Part shown: positions 33,701 through 48,700 of the stretch, in pieces
Layout: each line of letters begins with the position of its first letter
Position numbering within the stretch: position 1 is the first letter of the stretch
From: Narthecium ossifragum
Lineage: Eukaryota > Streptophyta > Magnoliopsida > Dioscoreales > Nartheciaceae
Assembly (NCBI GenBank): GCA_963920575.1
Contig: OY986971.1
Location: forward strand, 4,875,340 to 4,939,339
Direction of reading: 5' to 3'
DNA length: 64,000 nt
Program-made: the position numbers and the translations under genes
The notes under the pieces: generated by a model
What the model was told of the DNA's origin: nothing
The model's input: the letters and a program-made list of their open reading frames with translations, nothing else
Database searches by the model: none

Positions 33701-36700
33701 ATTATTTAAGCAAGAACAAGGCTGCAAACAGCAGCCCTATCTATGATCGAACTGGGCTGTGAAGAGCAGCCCTTTCTATGCTTAGCAGGCTGCAAACAGC
33801 AGCCTGCTTTCTGCTCAAACAGGAGTGCGTTGAGTGGCCGTTTCCACTCTTCAGCAGGGCTGCAAACAGAAGTCCTTTATACCTAACAGGCTGCAAACAG
33901 CAGCCTCTTTTACACTAGAATAGGATTGTGATGGTGGCACTTAAGGTCCTTTTCCTATGCTATATTTGGTGAGAAATCAAGGGGAAAGATGATGAAACAA
34001 TTGTCCAGAGTTGTATTTCTTGGATTAACTTGCTCTGGTGTTCATGGACTCTGTCGCATGAGTAAACATGAAAGGGAGAAGAATGTCCTAGACTGTATCT
34101 GAGAGGAAGAAAGAAAAATAAGAGGATGGCTAGGGTACTCTCCCTAGCGCATAGGAGAGGAGATGGGGAAAGAAAGATATTCAGTGTTGTGGGATTGTCA
34201 TCGGTCTCCCACCTTTAGTTGGAATCAACATGGTGTTAGTGTTAAAATGAAAAAATCAGGGAAAAGCCTAGATAGCTGGTTTATCTCTCTGATAGTCTGA
34301 TACCATGTCAAAGGTACGGGATTGAGTGGAAAAGCTGGCCCTCTTCATGGAAGGCTTCACAATAAAAAGGACTTTACCAAGCCTGATTTACAGGAATAAG
34401 AATTTTCAGGAATCTGGCAACACATGACTGATTGTATATAACTATTGTATCTGTCTAAGAAAAGTCAATAACTGTACAGGTCTGGCTAATTGCTATATAC
34501 CTCTCAAATAAATATAGAAAGTGTGCGCTGACTATAGGAGATGTGTGCTAACTCATTGGTAACTTTACTATTTGTAAATTCATAGGCGAGAATTCATGTC
34601 ATACATATGGAGGCACACATCGCTATGACAGCAATGTACATAAAAGATCTTATATATCGTACATTCGTTGGCATGCCTGTATGCCACAGGCCCACAGTAT
34701 GCCGGTTGAAAAGCATCAACACGCCTCTTTAGATCCCATGTCTTGATCTCAGTTTCTAATAATAATTATCATGAAACACATGATGAAAATGAGAAGAAAT
34801 ATAAAAAATATGAGGAAGGAAAATACCTTGATTTTCTCCCTCTTCCTTCCTCTCATTTTTTCCTTCTTCCTTCTCCTTTCTCCTTTGGCTGTGGAGAAGT
34901 TCAGCAAGCTGATGGGATGAGGCTACAGTGCTTCATCCCATCAATGAAAGGCCATTAATCTTCGTCCTGCATTGGCCCTTAACAAGCCATTGAATGCGTC
35001 CCGGCTTTGGTGCCTGTTTTCTGACAGGCTCTAGATCGGGAGGTACGGCAATCCTTTTAATGCATACGCATTTTTTTGTCCTTTATGCTCTTATATGATC
35101 ACAGTGTTCAAAGCTCCAAATTCTAGGATATTTGCTTTGTGAAAGTTCTTCCAATCTTTTTACTGTGGTAATATAAACTATATTTCCTTTGTTTCCGAAT
35201 CTTAGTAGTATAGCCTTTTCGTGATTTGTAAATTCATACCTTTATCTCCTTTTGCAGCTATTATGATCCTTACAGAGGTGTCATTGTTTATTTTCGAGTT
35301 ATTGATGGAACAATAAAGAAAGGTGACAGAATATATTTCATGGCTAGTGGGAAGGTTGAAATTCTCATCTGTAATATGCTTTGTTAAATTTGACAATTTG
35401 ATAAGTTTGAGCTATTCCTGTGAATGTATCTGCAGTTTAAGGTTACCTCTAAGGCTCTAACTAAACTTATTCCGATTGTTTTTTCCTTGAGTTGAGGCTT
35501 GTTACTTGATGACAATGAGGAAAGTCATTCATGAAAATTATGTCAAGAATAGAATGCTTGTGGTTTTCAATATGACATCTTTATCATCAAAGAATCTCAC
35601 ACATGGGTATCACAAAAAATGTTACTATGATGTGGTTAAAAAATTATGCCAAGAAAAGAATGTTGCATCTTTCAACACACATATTGGTGGTTATAAAAAT
35701 TAATAACATAAAAAAATGCAGTGGTGTTATTAGGTCATATTTGAAAATATTTTCACTTGTATTTTTGAATTGTTGGGTCTTCACAAATGCATGCAATGGA
35801 AAATTATCGTTGATTAATATTTAGTTAGGTGATGAAAAATCATTTGAAGGTTGGCATGATCAGTCGATCTTGGATAATGTAGACAAGTACTTGTTTATAG
35901 CAAGAAAGCTTGTGGATTCTAAACATTGAGTACCACTTTTTTGATGTGGCTGGGAATTATGACGAATAGATTTTATAGGTCAAAAATAGAGCAAAAAAAA
36001 TCCTCAAGCAGACTATAATAGCTCTCTCTTGTGATGCTTCTGGTACCATTGGATATAGTGATAGTCGATAGCTCCTTTAAGCAATAGAGCAAATGTTCCA
36101 ACTTCCAAACCCTAAATTGATGCTATTCTGGATACCACTAATTATGCTAAAGCCTCTACACACACTTAAAGTGTTGTCTCAGAATTTCCCCTGGATTTAG
36201 TGAGAACATGGCTGGTGTGTCCAAGGAAAAACTCTGGTGCCTTAGGCTCCTCAAAATACCATAAGAGCTGTGATAATACAACATCAGAAGTGGCTCATCT
36301 TACCAGCAGTGACTGAACTTGAAAAAGAAGCAAGTCTCTATGATTTGTGTCTGATCATGAATTTCCGTGCCGGTCCGGCACTGTGCGTGCCGCCCGGCAC
36401 GTACCGTGCCAGGGGTTAGCGGCATCGAACCCCCCTGTACCGTGCCAAGAAGAAGAAGAAGTAGGAGTAGAAGGGGAGGAGGAGGAAGAAAAACAAGAAT
36501 GGCACGGGGGCATGCTGGACCTGCACGCATCCGTGCCGACGGCACGTAGGGGGCATGCTGGACCTGCACGCATCCGTGCCGGCGGCACGTACCGTGCCCG
36601 GCACGGCGCGTGCCACCGGGACGGCAATCCATGTGTCTGATATTAACTAACTAGAATGTCCGCCATGACTGAGGCCTTAAGCTAAATGGGTTAGCATAAA

Positions 36701-39700
36701 TTTGGTCGCACAATTTACTTATTTTCTCTTGAGAAAGCCTAATAATTAACTGATCCTTGAAGGGGAATGCATCAAATGAACCTTGATTTGTCAATGGTTT
36801 GATTACACATTGCATGAAGTAAATTGATCGTAGAAGGGAGGCACATCAAATGGAAACTTGATTTGTCAATAGTTCAACTCTACACTGGATGAACCCATTA
36901 TTGGACTGTGTACTATATCTTTGTTCAGCCTCGTAATTTATCTTACCTTTCTGCATTCCTCAAAATTTGTTTTGTGAAAGAACTTTAATTGCTTTCTGCA
37001 TTCATCATAATTTATGTTACGTTGGACCGGTGTAGAGAAGTATCTTTTATTGATTAAACGCCACACGTTGTCGTGGACAGGATTACATTGCTGATGAGAT
37101 CGGCGTCTTGTCACCCAATCAATTGGAAGTCGATAAATTGTATGCTGGTGAGGTATATATGCCCTTCGTATTTAAAAAACATCTATACTATGAAACTCCA
37201 GTCTTAGATACTTTACCATTCTGTGGTGCGCACCTTTTATGTTTTGGATGGTGGAAGGCTCATTGCATCTGTGCTGTAAAATTGTCATTAGCATCATCAA
37301 AAGTCAAGCTTCATCTGAATAATATGAGGTTTGCTATGAGCAAAGCTCTAACTGAGAAGCCTCCATAAGATTAATGAACATTCTTTACAATTTGCTATTC
37401 GCTTGGCAACATCTATTAATTATTGCGAGATTTATGGCCAAGTTTGGGAACACTGGGCTTGCCATGGTGCTAGAAACTACTTTGCTGGTCAGGGCATTCA
37501 CCTTACTAGATTCATTCTTCAAACTAAGCTCACTCAATGGGGAACAAGCAGTTTTTTCTCTGCCAGCAGCACATGGTGTGCTGGCACTGGAAATTGGTAC
37601 AATACGGGCTGATAGGCACATAATCTTGGGTACAACCATTTAACATGCCCTTGATTAGATTGGGAATTGTCTGGATAAAGAGAGCAGAAAGCAAGTCTTC
37701 GGAACAAGAAACTAAATTTGGAATTATGAGATGCTTATTTAGCTATTTCAGTCATTGGTAAATTTTGTCTTTATGGTCATGACTTTGTCTTTATATAGTT
37801 TATGGATGGTGAACTTTGTTTCACAGGGTGATGGTTGAGCTTTTGTAACGAGTGTCTTTCAGGTTGGGTACCTTTCGGCTTCAATAAGATCAGTTGCAGA
37901 TGCTAGAGTGGGTGACACAATCACTCTCTTTGGAAGAAAGGCAGAAAGCTCTTTGCCAGGATATGTTGAAGCCACTCCTATGGTGTTTTGCGGTCTATTC
38001 CCTGTTGATGCAGACCAGTACAGCCTATTGCTCATATTAAAGTTGTTGTTTGGTTCCTGGTGTGAAGTTCTTCCTAAAATTTAAACTTGTATTTCCTTGG
38101 CTGACGGGCAGGTTTCCAGAGTTGCGTGATGCACTTGAAAAACTTCAACTCAATGATGCTGCTCTAAAGGTGAATTGATGAACTCAATTGTATTGTGCGG
38201 GTTTATAGCTAACTAACAGCTGTCAGTACATTTAGATTCAGTGCGGCGTAAGTGCAGGATGCTCATAACCTAGTGTATATGTTTTTCCTTGGATTTTAAT
38301 GCTCAACTTTTGCGTGAGCTTGATGCATATACATTTTGTTCTGTCCCTGAATCAAAAATTCAGATATCACCATTAAACATCAGGTGCAAACATGGTTTGC
38401 CGTACATGCCGCTATTTACCGACCTGGTGAGGTACCGGGTCGATATCCACCCCTGTATCGATTTAGGGGTGAACCGGTGTTGTATTACCGGTTCTGGCGG
38501 ACGTACCGATATAAAATGTTAAAATGAGGAAAAAGGCAGGAGGCAGGAAGATTTTTGAATGAAGGGGAAGTCTGAAGGGAAAATGGAAATAAGAGGGAGG
38601 AGGGGGAAATGGAGGGAAAGGAATGGAGGGAAAGGAAAGGAGGGAAAATCTGAAATTGGGGAAAAAGGGAAATGCAGGGAAAAGGAGGGAAATCTGAAAG
38701 TTGAAAGTTGTACTTCATAATTCTCCACTTTTTACTGGAAAACTAAGTGGACATGGACTGGCACAGGGGCGTCTCAGTCGGGCAACGGGCCGTCCGTGCT
38801 GGTGGGTGGTCAGCTTGGCGTGTACCCCCAGTGCAACAATCCTTGGGTGCAAATATGTGAGAATGCTTTAGTTGCGACAAATGAAGATAGTATGCTCATT
38901 TACCTAGTTTTAAACCCAATTATAATCACATATCAGCATGCGGAGAGAAGAAGAAAGTTGTACTTCATTATTCCATTATTTATTGGAAAACTAAGAGGAC
39001 ATGGACCGGCATGGGGGTGTCCTGGTCGGGCAAGGGACCGTCCCGGCGGTACGTACCGTGCCGGCAGGTGGTCGGCTCGGTGTGTACCACCAGTGCGGCA
39101 GTCCTTGGGTGCAAACATGTGGGCATGCTTTAATTGCCACAAGTGAAGATAATATGCTCATTTACGTAGTTTTAAACCCAATTATGATCACACATCAACA
39201 TGCGGAGGGATTTGCTTGCTTGCAACATATCCAATACCTTTCCTACCTTTCACATCATATTCTGTAACTGGTTTCCTAACATGTCTAGACCATCATGAAC
39301 AAGTGGAGTTGAACCATATTATCAATGGCTTTCCTATTTGTGTTAGCTTTGTCAATAACTTCTTCACTATGCAAATTGAAAAAATAGACCTTTAGAAATT
39401 CATTTTCTCTGTAGCATTAAGTAGTCAAAACTTGGAACAATTTTAATTTTAATTTATAAACTGTCTGAGTCAGCTTGTCTAGACAAAAGGGTTCCTCTTC
39501 TCTGTGGAAATGTAATGAGCAAGTTTTATAATTCTTGCTACATTTTCATGACTTAGACCAAACCAAGGATTTCCATTTCCCTAGCATGCCCCATGTTGGT
39601 ACTTGACTGCCATGGTGACGTGCCAGCTGAAAAGCATCGGCAGGCTCTTTGGGTCTTTGGCAGACAATTTTAAAGAATCTAAACAGAAATAACATGAAAT

Positions 39701-42700
39701 ACATGATGAAATGAGAAGAAATAAAACAGAATGAGGAAAAGAATACCTTGTTTTTCACTCCCTTCCTTCCTTTCCTTTTTTTTTTCTCTTTTTCTGTTCC
39801 CTCCTCTCCATTCTTCTTCGATTGTTTCTCTACCCAGCAAGAGCCTCATCTCACCAATTAACGGCCATGAAGTATGGACGTGTAAATGCTGGTCGAACCA
39901 TTCAATTTGATGGGTTCATGGCCTACTTAATTTCGGAGCGTATCTTCGGACCGCCTCAGTGAAAACTGACTGAAATGACTGGTACGGCAATCTTTGGGCC
40001 ATAACGCATAAAGTTAATTAGCTTCCTTCATAAAAGTTCTCCATCCTTTTTCTTATTATCTTCATCAAAAGCTCAATAAAAATCTGGTTTAGCCATAGTT
40101 AAGTGTTTTCTTGATACAAGAGAACTAATTATTATCTTGGACTATATGACGCAATAGTTTTACATCGTTATTATGCAGCAGAACATATCCATGATCCTTT
40201 TTACATTGATTTCAGCTAGTATTTTGGTTCATATTGACATTTCTGTTTAGTACATTCATAATGCTGCCTTAGCGAAGTCCTCATCATTTACATGCTCAAG
40301 TTCTTTTGAATAACTTATATTGCTGTTTGGAGTATGTTAGCTTAGTATATTTGTTACTTCAATTTTCCAAAATGGAATGAGAGCTATATGCTTATCATGA
40401 TTGCGTTTGTGCAATGTCCATGTGTCTGATTATTAATTGTGCTGCAGTTTGAACCTGAAACTTCAAGTGCAATGGGTTTTGGCTTTAGATGTGGATTTTT
40501 GGGCCTTCTCCATATGGAAATTGTTCAGGTCCGTAGTCTCTTTCTAATTATTTTCCTAGATGTTGATACATTCCTTTACTTAATCATTTATGTAAGCTCT
40601 AAAGTAGCTAGTGGGACATTCATTACGCAGGAAAGGCTCGAGAGGGAGTATAATTTGGCCCTGATAACAACTGCTCCAAGTGTGGTTTACCAAGTCAATT
40701 GTGTGAATGGTGATACTGTAAGACTTTTATGCCCTTAAGTTGTATTATTGTCATGGTTTTGTCTCATTTATGGATTCTTATGGTAAAATTTAACCATAAG
40801 TGGATGGGGAATGGTGTTAATTTTAGAGGATTCTGTGGCTGTAATCTATTCAAGAGTTCATAGCAATTTTTCTAACAATAATGGATTAATAGGTTTAGAT
40901 CGACATGGTCATCTTTTACAGCACACAGTACGCACCAAGGATGATTGAAAGGATATTGAATACAGCATGTAGTGAGAGCACATAGATTCTTATCACCATA
41001 GGGAACTGTATGATTGTTTATGTCGATAGGATGGCTTATATTAGGTTGTCTGAGCCTATGAGGACAAACATATGACATATGCCTAATATAATAGGCGAAA
41101 GCTTAGAAGCCAAGGTATAAAAATAAGGTACATGATATGTAATAGAAATGCTTTACATTCTTTTACAGAATTTTAGAATTTGTCCGCCCATGAAGTGCTT
41201 GGACTAGTTGTAGAATTTTCTATAGGTAATGTTACATTGTTCAAACCAGATAGTAGATTAAGACAAGAGTATCGACAGACTTGTTAAATGCCAATCCCTG
41301 CAGTTAATTACGCCTTATCTCAACTATTTTGTCATTGCCAGCTGCTTTAGATCATTCCGCATACATTCTCAGCAGTTGTGACTTGTTTTTCTCCTTGTTG
41401 CCTCATCCATATAAACTCGTGCTCCTCTCTAAGCTGGAAAGTGTGGAGAAAGAAGAATAACATGCAGTGTGCACACAATATGTGAAGAAAGAAGAATAAC
41501 TTGTGGATACTTTCACAAATGGAGCTCTAAGTAGCATTTCCTGTTGTGAGATAGCTTTCAATCTTGGTGTGCTTGGATTAATCATGTTGGACTGAATTGG
41601 GAGCAATGTTTATTGCAGCTTGATTGTCACAATACAATCTCATGGAACTTTGTAATCATAACAAATCCTTTCAAGAGAATATTCAACCATAATATTGCAA
41701 TGCTCCAATGGCTAGGGTTCAGAATTTAGCTTCTGCAAGTAACTAGACTGGATCGCATGAATGCGCTGATTATATTGAATTTGACCATTTGTCCCCAGCC
41801 AGTCCAACCAAATCTAAGCTTCTGTTTTCAAGTAGTGTGGTCTAGAAAACTAAAAACTTATGAAGTGAGGATATCAAGTAATGGCGAATCTGCTAGACTG
41901 CTTCCATATGAGAATCACATGGAGCTTGCAGAAACTGGGTCACCCTCCAACTATACAGATGATATTCGGACAAGTATGAGAAAGATGGATTAATCAGCAG
42001 ATGAAGAATTGATATATGCCTTTTCCCAATGGAGGAGCTACTGTCCCATAGATTTATCAACCAATCAATAAATGTTATCTGTCTTATAATTATCGGTAGT
42101 AATAAACGTGTTCAAATCCCGTGAAATACATGAAAATTTTTGATAAGCTTTTGATAATTATGTCATCATATTTATTTTTAATTATTAGCTTTATCTCAGA
42201 GAAAGGAGAGGCCCTTGAATAGTTCTGTATTTTAAGCTACTTGCTTCATGGATTTCATTTATATATTAGTTATATAAAGTTCTTGCTCATTTTGTAGCAG
42301 CAATAAACTCTATGAAATGGAGATTGCACCTTAAAAAGTCTGCAAGTGTATCACACATGCCATGAAGTAGGCTTTGAATTAGAAGGGGAGGAGGGTTGTC
42401 CAAAAGTATCTTTTGCAACTCTATTTACATATGTTAACTTCATTGAGGAAAGAATGACAACCTTTACAAGTGGAGGAGATTTGCTAAGGAGCGTTATATG
42501 TTCAACATCGTGGAAAGAGGTTTCTGTACTATGAGACTGTAATTTGCATGCATGTGCTGGAACTATGTTTGCAAAATATATTAAGTATCGTTTTCTTTTG
42601 TTTTCTGAGAATTTTTTATTGTTACTTCCAGCCAATTTCATTCTATGGTCAGCAGAAATGAACAAACCTAGATAATATGATACCTCCTAATGTAGGTTGA

Positions 42701-45700
42701 ATGCTCTAATCCATCTTTACTTCCTGAACCTGGAAAGAGGAGGTCGATTGAAGAACCGTATGTGAAGGTACTACCTTCTCAAAGTATTTTAGATACTAAC
42801 TTCTAAGCATTATAAATTCTATTTGCATGACTTTTGATCTCTATCAGCTGATTGCAATGCAACTTTGTAGATTGAACTGCTCACACCAAAAGAATATATT
42901 GGCCCTCTTATGGAGCTTGGTCAAGAAAGAAGAGGTGAGTTCAAGGAAATGAATTATATAACAGAGAATAGAGCCTCAATCATCTACGAGTTGCCGCTAG
43001 CAGAGGTGATTGAACTATCAATTGATATTATTCTCCATAATTTATGTTGTTTCTGAGATTGTAGCGCATCTAATAATCAACTTTTAAAATAATGTGTAAC
43101 TTCGTCTTCAATGGATAGCACATTACTTCTCAATTGCCAGCTTTAAATGGAGCAGGTTATAAATGATGATTTTTCCTTTTGAACATGCAGATGGTTGGTG
43201 ATTTTTTTGATCAGCTGAAGTCCAGAAGTAAGGGATACGCTAGTATGGAATACTCTTTTCTGGGGTATAATCCTAATTGCTTTTATAGAACATAATAATC
43301 TAGCTTCCTTATGCAAGTATAACATGCTATGCTTTAAGTATTGGGTTGAAGAGCAATTTTGGTGATTCTTATATTTGCAAATTATGCAAGGCTGCTTCAC
43401 CAACATATGTTTGTCTCGTGGGATGACAAGCATAACTAGAAAAAATAATAATCATTGGAGCTAATCTTGATATATAAGTATGTTTGTGAAGGATGCTAAT
43501 CCACTGTTTAGGAAGTTCCAATTCTTTCATATAGCATGACATCTGAGATGCATTTACTGTTCTAAGTAGCACAACGTATTCTAGTAATGCAAGTGTTTGA
43601 CATGACATTCTTTAAATGTCAATATTGACATTGGGAAACTACTTCTTCACTACCGATATTTCGACCACCACAACTTCTGTCATTTTTACCTTAACTGGTT
43701 TTCTGTTATATGAGACCACATCATTGCTGGGTGCACATATATCAAGTGTGAAGGAGACTGAACCGTTGGAAAGAAGAAGAGTGTGGGTGTGAGAGACACT
43801 GGTGGTAGCAATAGTCGAATGAATATTTAAAATAAGAATTTAGGTTTTGTATATTAGGTAAGGGCGGGTATTTCTAGGTGTAAATGCAACCTTCATTTTT
43901 TGGGTTTCACCAGTTACAAAATGGCAATTTAATTCGTCAGTATTTATCTTTTACAGGAGTTTACTTTGTCTATCATTAATGGATTATGCGACAATATTGA
44001 TTATACAACTATGCATAAGACCATCTTGCTGAATCGTGTCAACTTAAAACTTCAAATTAGCTTTGAATTAGTCAAAATCCTACCAAGTACCAAGGCTCAC
44101 TATGCTCTCTTCTTGATCACACTTGAATGTAATAGAACCAGGGTTTTTACCTTATTCCTAGTGATTGGCGTGCAAGTCAGCACATATCGACACAAACCAA
44201 TACATATCTTGTTGGTGATTTACGATGCTTGTATCGTCACAAATCTGTGTTGATGCATGTATTGGCTAAGAAGAGCTTCGAGCTGCCGAAGCGAATTTCA
44301 TGCCAAGTATCGACACATGCCGTGCTGACCATTTTGTATTGTGCTAGCAATAGACCGGCACAGTAATCCTTACATAGTTGTAAGGTTGAAGTACATCCAT
44401 AGTCTACACTCCAGGTTACTTTATTTACGGCTAAAACCCTGATACTAAACTATCAAGATCCAATCTCATCCACAAGGATTTCCATATTGGACGGTAAATG
44501 TCACTCAAGTGTTCATCTGAAATCCACCACCACTATTGGCTCGGCTATAGCTATTTTCGTGGCTAGTATCTTAGGGGTTGGATGCGGATTTCAAGTTTCT
44601 ATTCCCAAACCTGTTAAGCTTAAAGGACTTATACATTCATTCTAGCTTAGAATGCCGATTCATCTTTCTCTCTCCACCTTTGATCTCGTTCTCTTCCCCT
44701 GACTGCGATCTTCTCCAACGGTGATACTCCTTGACGACTTCCTTAGCTTCCCAACAGCTTCCTAACAACAATCTTCTTTGGCTGGACCCACGCAAGGTTC
44801 TTTTTTCTCTCTCCCCGTTTCTCCTATTTTTGATCTTTATTCTTTGTTGGCACATGCCGTCAGCATGGCATTAAGCCAGTGGCATGTACTGTTTTGGCCA
44901 GGTTCTGGCATTGTCGATGCTGCCGGTACGACAATCCTTGCTCTCACATGCCAGCAAGCTTATTGCACCAGTGAAATCTCATAGGCCAGCCCTGCTGGCG
45001 CAGGGTAAAACGTGGAAGATGGACCTCTCTATGGGAGAGACAACCAAACTCTCTATGGGAGAGATCACCAGATTTCTATAGAGGAAGAAACCAAAAATCC
45101 TATTTTCTTATTCATCAAAAATTGACCCTTTACAAACCCTAAGGCCTCCTTTTATAGGATTAAGGAAGGACCTGACCAACTCAAACATGGACTCTTAAAC
45201 CCTAATCCAAGTATTAACCCGGAATTCAATAATTAAAAGAAATCCTACTCAAACTAGGAATTTGCCAAAAATAGAAACCGATAAAACTGCCATAAAAGGA
45301 AAGTTTTCACTAAAACTGAGATTTAGAGCAAAAGGAGACGGAATTTGGCGATTCGACAAGCCGTCGTGGAGAGATCGAAGATCTCCGACGATAAATGACG
45401 GGCTCGTCGACCCGGTCGTTTCGACTGGTCATACGCCCCGATCGGACGGTCGGATTAAAAGTTATGGCCATCCAAAGGTCTCAGTCGGACTGATGGAATC
45501 CGAATACGTCCGGATCGCCTTGGAAGCGATCGGACTCAGTCAGGTCCGGCCCTGGTCCTGCATCACCTGCTAAGACAGAAACTGAAAATTTGTAAAGGAA
45601 AAAATAGCAGGATATCGTTCTTCATATATAAAGTGTAATGCTAGAAATAATATGTTGTCCTACTCCCAAGGAGTTTTAACAAAAGACATAATGGCCGGAG

Positions 45701-48700
45701 CAAAAGGAACAATTATCTGACAAATTGGCTGTGGGATCAAGGAACATTACCATAGAGTATGATAGGTTGCGGGCACCTGAGTGACTTATGCTACGCACAT
45801 ATAGCAGGTGCCGTTTCTGAGTACTGGCAGGTCAAGATGGAAGTCCAGCAAGAGGCCAGTTGGCGGAGTGGAGTCTGATCAGAGTAAGAGTCCTTATTTG
45901 TTTGGGTTGATCGCAGTTGTCTTTCCCTTTTTGTTAAGAAATCAGTATTGGTACGAGTTCTCGTTTAGTAGGAGTCTTTAATTGTTAAGAAACGAGTCTT
46001 AGTCATTGTATAAGAATGTAATCAAGTCTACAAGGAACAAGAACAATTTTCCTCTCAACCTCCTCTGTCTTCTTTATTTCACTGCTCTCCTGATATCTTT
46101 TTCTCCTCTTTTGTTCTGCATGTCTTCTTTCTTCCATCAATGAGATCTTTGGTAGGTTCTGCTCCAGTAGCACCTATCACAGTATGCTGTATGCAGTGGA
46201 TGCAGCTACTTCTGACCCTATTTAACAGTTTGCTCAAATTTTTTCTGATGTTATGCCCTCTATATTGCACTATTGTCTATTTCGGGTTCTCCTGAATATT
46301 TTTGATTCCATGAAGGCTGCATTTCATTATATAATTGGATGGTGTATAAACATGTTAGATACTTCTTTGTATGCTGGAATATTCTGTTTTTGCTATCTGG
46401 CATTTCCTGTTACATTATCCAGGCATTTATTGATACCAGAGAATTGTGAAAAAAGAAGACAAAATCCTTCACATATGTTGTGACTAATAGCATTTGTTGC
46501 TAAATGAGTAGGTACAGGGAAAGTGATCTGGTAAAGCTTGATGTTCAGATTAACAGTGAGCCTGTAGATCCATTGGCGACAATCGTCCACAAGGATAAGG
46601 TAGTTGAAAAAGTTGTCTGCCATGGTTCACATTTGTCAATTTGCAGGGAAAACATGGAACAACCAACATTTTGTATATATGATGTACATAATAATGAAGA
46701 AATAATTGTCTCCGAATTCTCTGATAAAATGCCTGTATAATTCTTTTGTCTGACAGTTGAGGCACTTCACTTTGCTAGTGATGATGATTTTGTGTATTTA
46801 ATTGGGAACAGTTATCCAAGAGACGATGCATGCTAGGAGAGTTTTTATCCTTAATTCTCATTAATCCATTTGTTCCAATGAATACTAATGCAGTAATTCT
46901 CAGAAAGTCAGAAACTAAGCCTTTTGTTTGATAGATGCTGGTATCTGCTGATCGGATTTGCAGATCCAAAAGTAGAACGTTTCCTAGAACATAAGATATA
47001 ATTTTCGAGTTATTTCTTTTACTGCCACTTGAGGGGCTTCTTTGAGCATCAATCTGAGACATTCAGATCTAGTTTTCTAAAGCCACACCTTTTCTATCCA
47101 AACAGCAATTTTAATTTGATGCACATTTTGGCGTAAACTAGAAATCCGCTTCAAAAAAAGTGTGAAATTAGGTTTATCAAATCTGCAAAGCTCACTTTTT
47201 TTTAGTGAGTTCAAGACAAATGCTTGATATAGCTCCAATGTGCAGGTCCGCTGACCTTGAGACTTTAATGAAACCTGTTCAATGCCTAAAAAAACATGTC
47301 TTTCCTTGTAATGTGACTGTCTTCATAAGCTGTTTATCTATGTTTGCCGAAGTCCAAGTTTAGTCAGTGGTCAGGTTTTCTTATTCAATATATATTTAGT
47401 AGACTTGCTTCTGCTATCACTAACTAATCTTAATTATGAAGCTTTTAGACATGTGCACCTTTTATCCAAGTATTGCTTTATCTTCCATGCTGCTTGCTGT
47501 TCTTTGCCAAGTGATGTGAACTGTGATTATAAGCTGTTTAATCAGTGATCTGATGTTCATACTTGAAAACTGTGACTAATTATTTTGCAATTGTGATGAC
47601 TTTCTATACGCACTTTTTCAGGCCTATTCAGTAGGGAGGGCTTTAACCCAAAAACTAAAAGAGCTTATACCTCGACAAATGTTTAAAGTGCCCATTCAAG
47701 TAAGATTCATCACTTTCTTCTCATTGTGCATATAGAAATATGAAAAGGAGTAACTTTTGTTGGAAATGCAAGTCTTCCTTTCTATTAATGTATTATGGCC
47801 CCTTTAAGTGTACTTGTCATTCTTGCAAAACATGTGGAAGAGGGGTTACTTGGGGTCCAAAAATGATCCTATATCTGCAAATGTTTCCTTCTTTGGAAGT
47901 CAGGACTATTTGCTTTTAATTACACGGATATTGTATGACATTGTACTCGTATACTTTTACTCATCTCAGATGTACTCTAAATCAAATGGTAAATCCACTG
48001 AACTAGATCAACTGCATAGTTTCCTATATCTTTATGATGTTGAAGAGAACATGCATGATGAAATCCCTCACGAGTTTGAATGTAAATGTCCATTTGAACT
48101 CTCTGACCAAGAATTTTAGTGCAACTAGCACACTTTATGCCAGCCTTTAGCGGCCATGGACCCTGCTGTTGGCATGGACCATGTTGAGTATCGACAATAA
48201 GCGCCATCCCTTGGCACGAATTTTCAGTGTTCGACATGTGTTTTTTTGTCATTAATTTGCGCCGATTACATCAATATTACAAAATATAAGTAATAAACAT
48301 AAAAGATTATTTAAATTGCAAAGCCCAAATGTCATATGAACAGCTAAGATCCACTACTTCCTTTTAACCATTATGGAGAAGACTAGATTTTTAATCTGCA
48401 ATGATTTTCTAGCTGAAATCCAAGCTTATAGGTCAAATAGCTAACTATCCTTTATTCCTTTCGGAGATTTTTATTGAGTTTCATTACTTGTGGTCTGTCA
48501 AAATTTGCTAATGCACAATCATGCGTTGACAGGCATGTATTGGTGCAAAGGTGATTGCCAGTGAATCCTTATCAGCTATAAGAAAGGATGTTCTATCAAA
48601 ATGTTATGGTAAGAATCATAAATCATGAAAATTAATGTCTTTTTTTGGCAATTATTGTCGAATGGTAAATGCCAAAATGCACTAATGCATATGCTCTCAC

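Larger units (their letters stand above)
32145..35257 (+). other. LEPA intron 8 (3.1 kb)
   Basis: It contains a hairpin minisatellite (33470-33915) and an unclassified repeat of about 400 bp at 34655-35065 that has a relative in intron 12. A small open minus-strand frame at 32457-32717 encodes hydrophobic stretches but matches no family I recognise; two copies of TTTGCCAACAGTATC flank part of it. Confidence 0.6.
38170..40447 (+). other. LEPA intron 12 (2.3 kb)
   Basis: Made largely of repeat material: a GGTACCGG-type head at 38390-38510, a purine-rich run at 38520-38710, two related blocks at 38745-38935 and 38985-39190, and the second copy of the intron-8 repeat at 39585-40015. Confidence 0.6.

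Noticed and set aside
33470..33915. Regularly spaced repeat units considered as a CRISPR-like array
   Set aside because: Units are imperfect, spacers are not of constant length, there are no cas genes, and this is plant intron DNA; it is a minisatellite.
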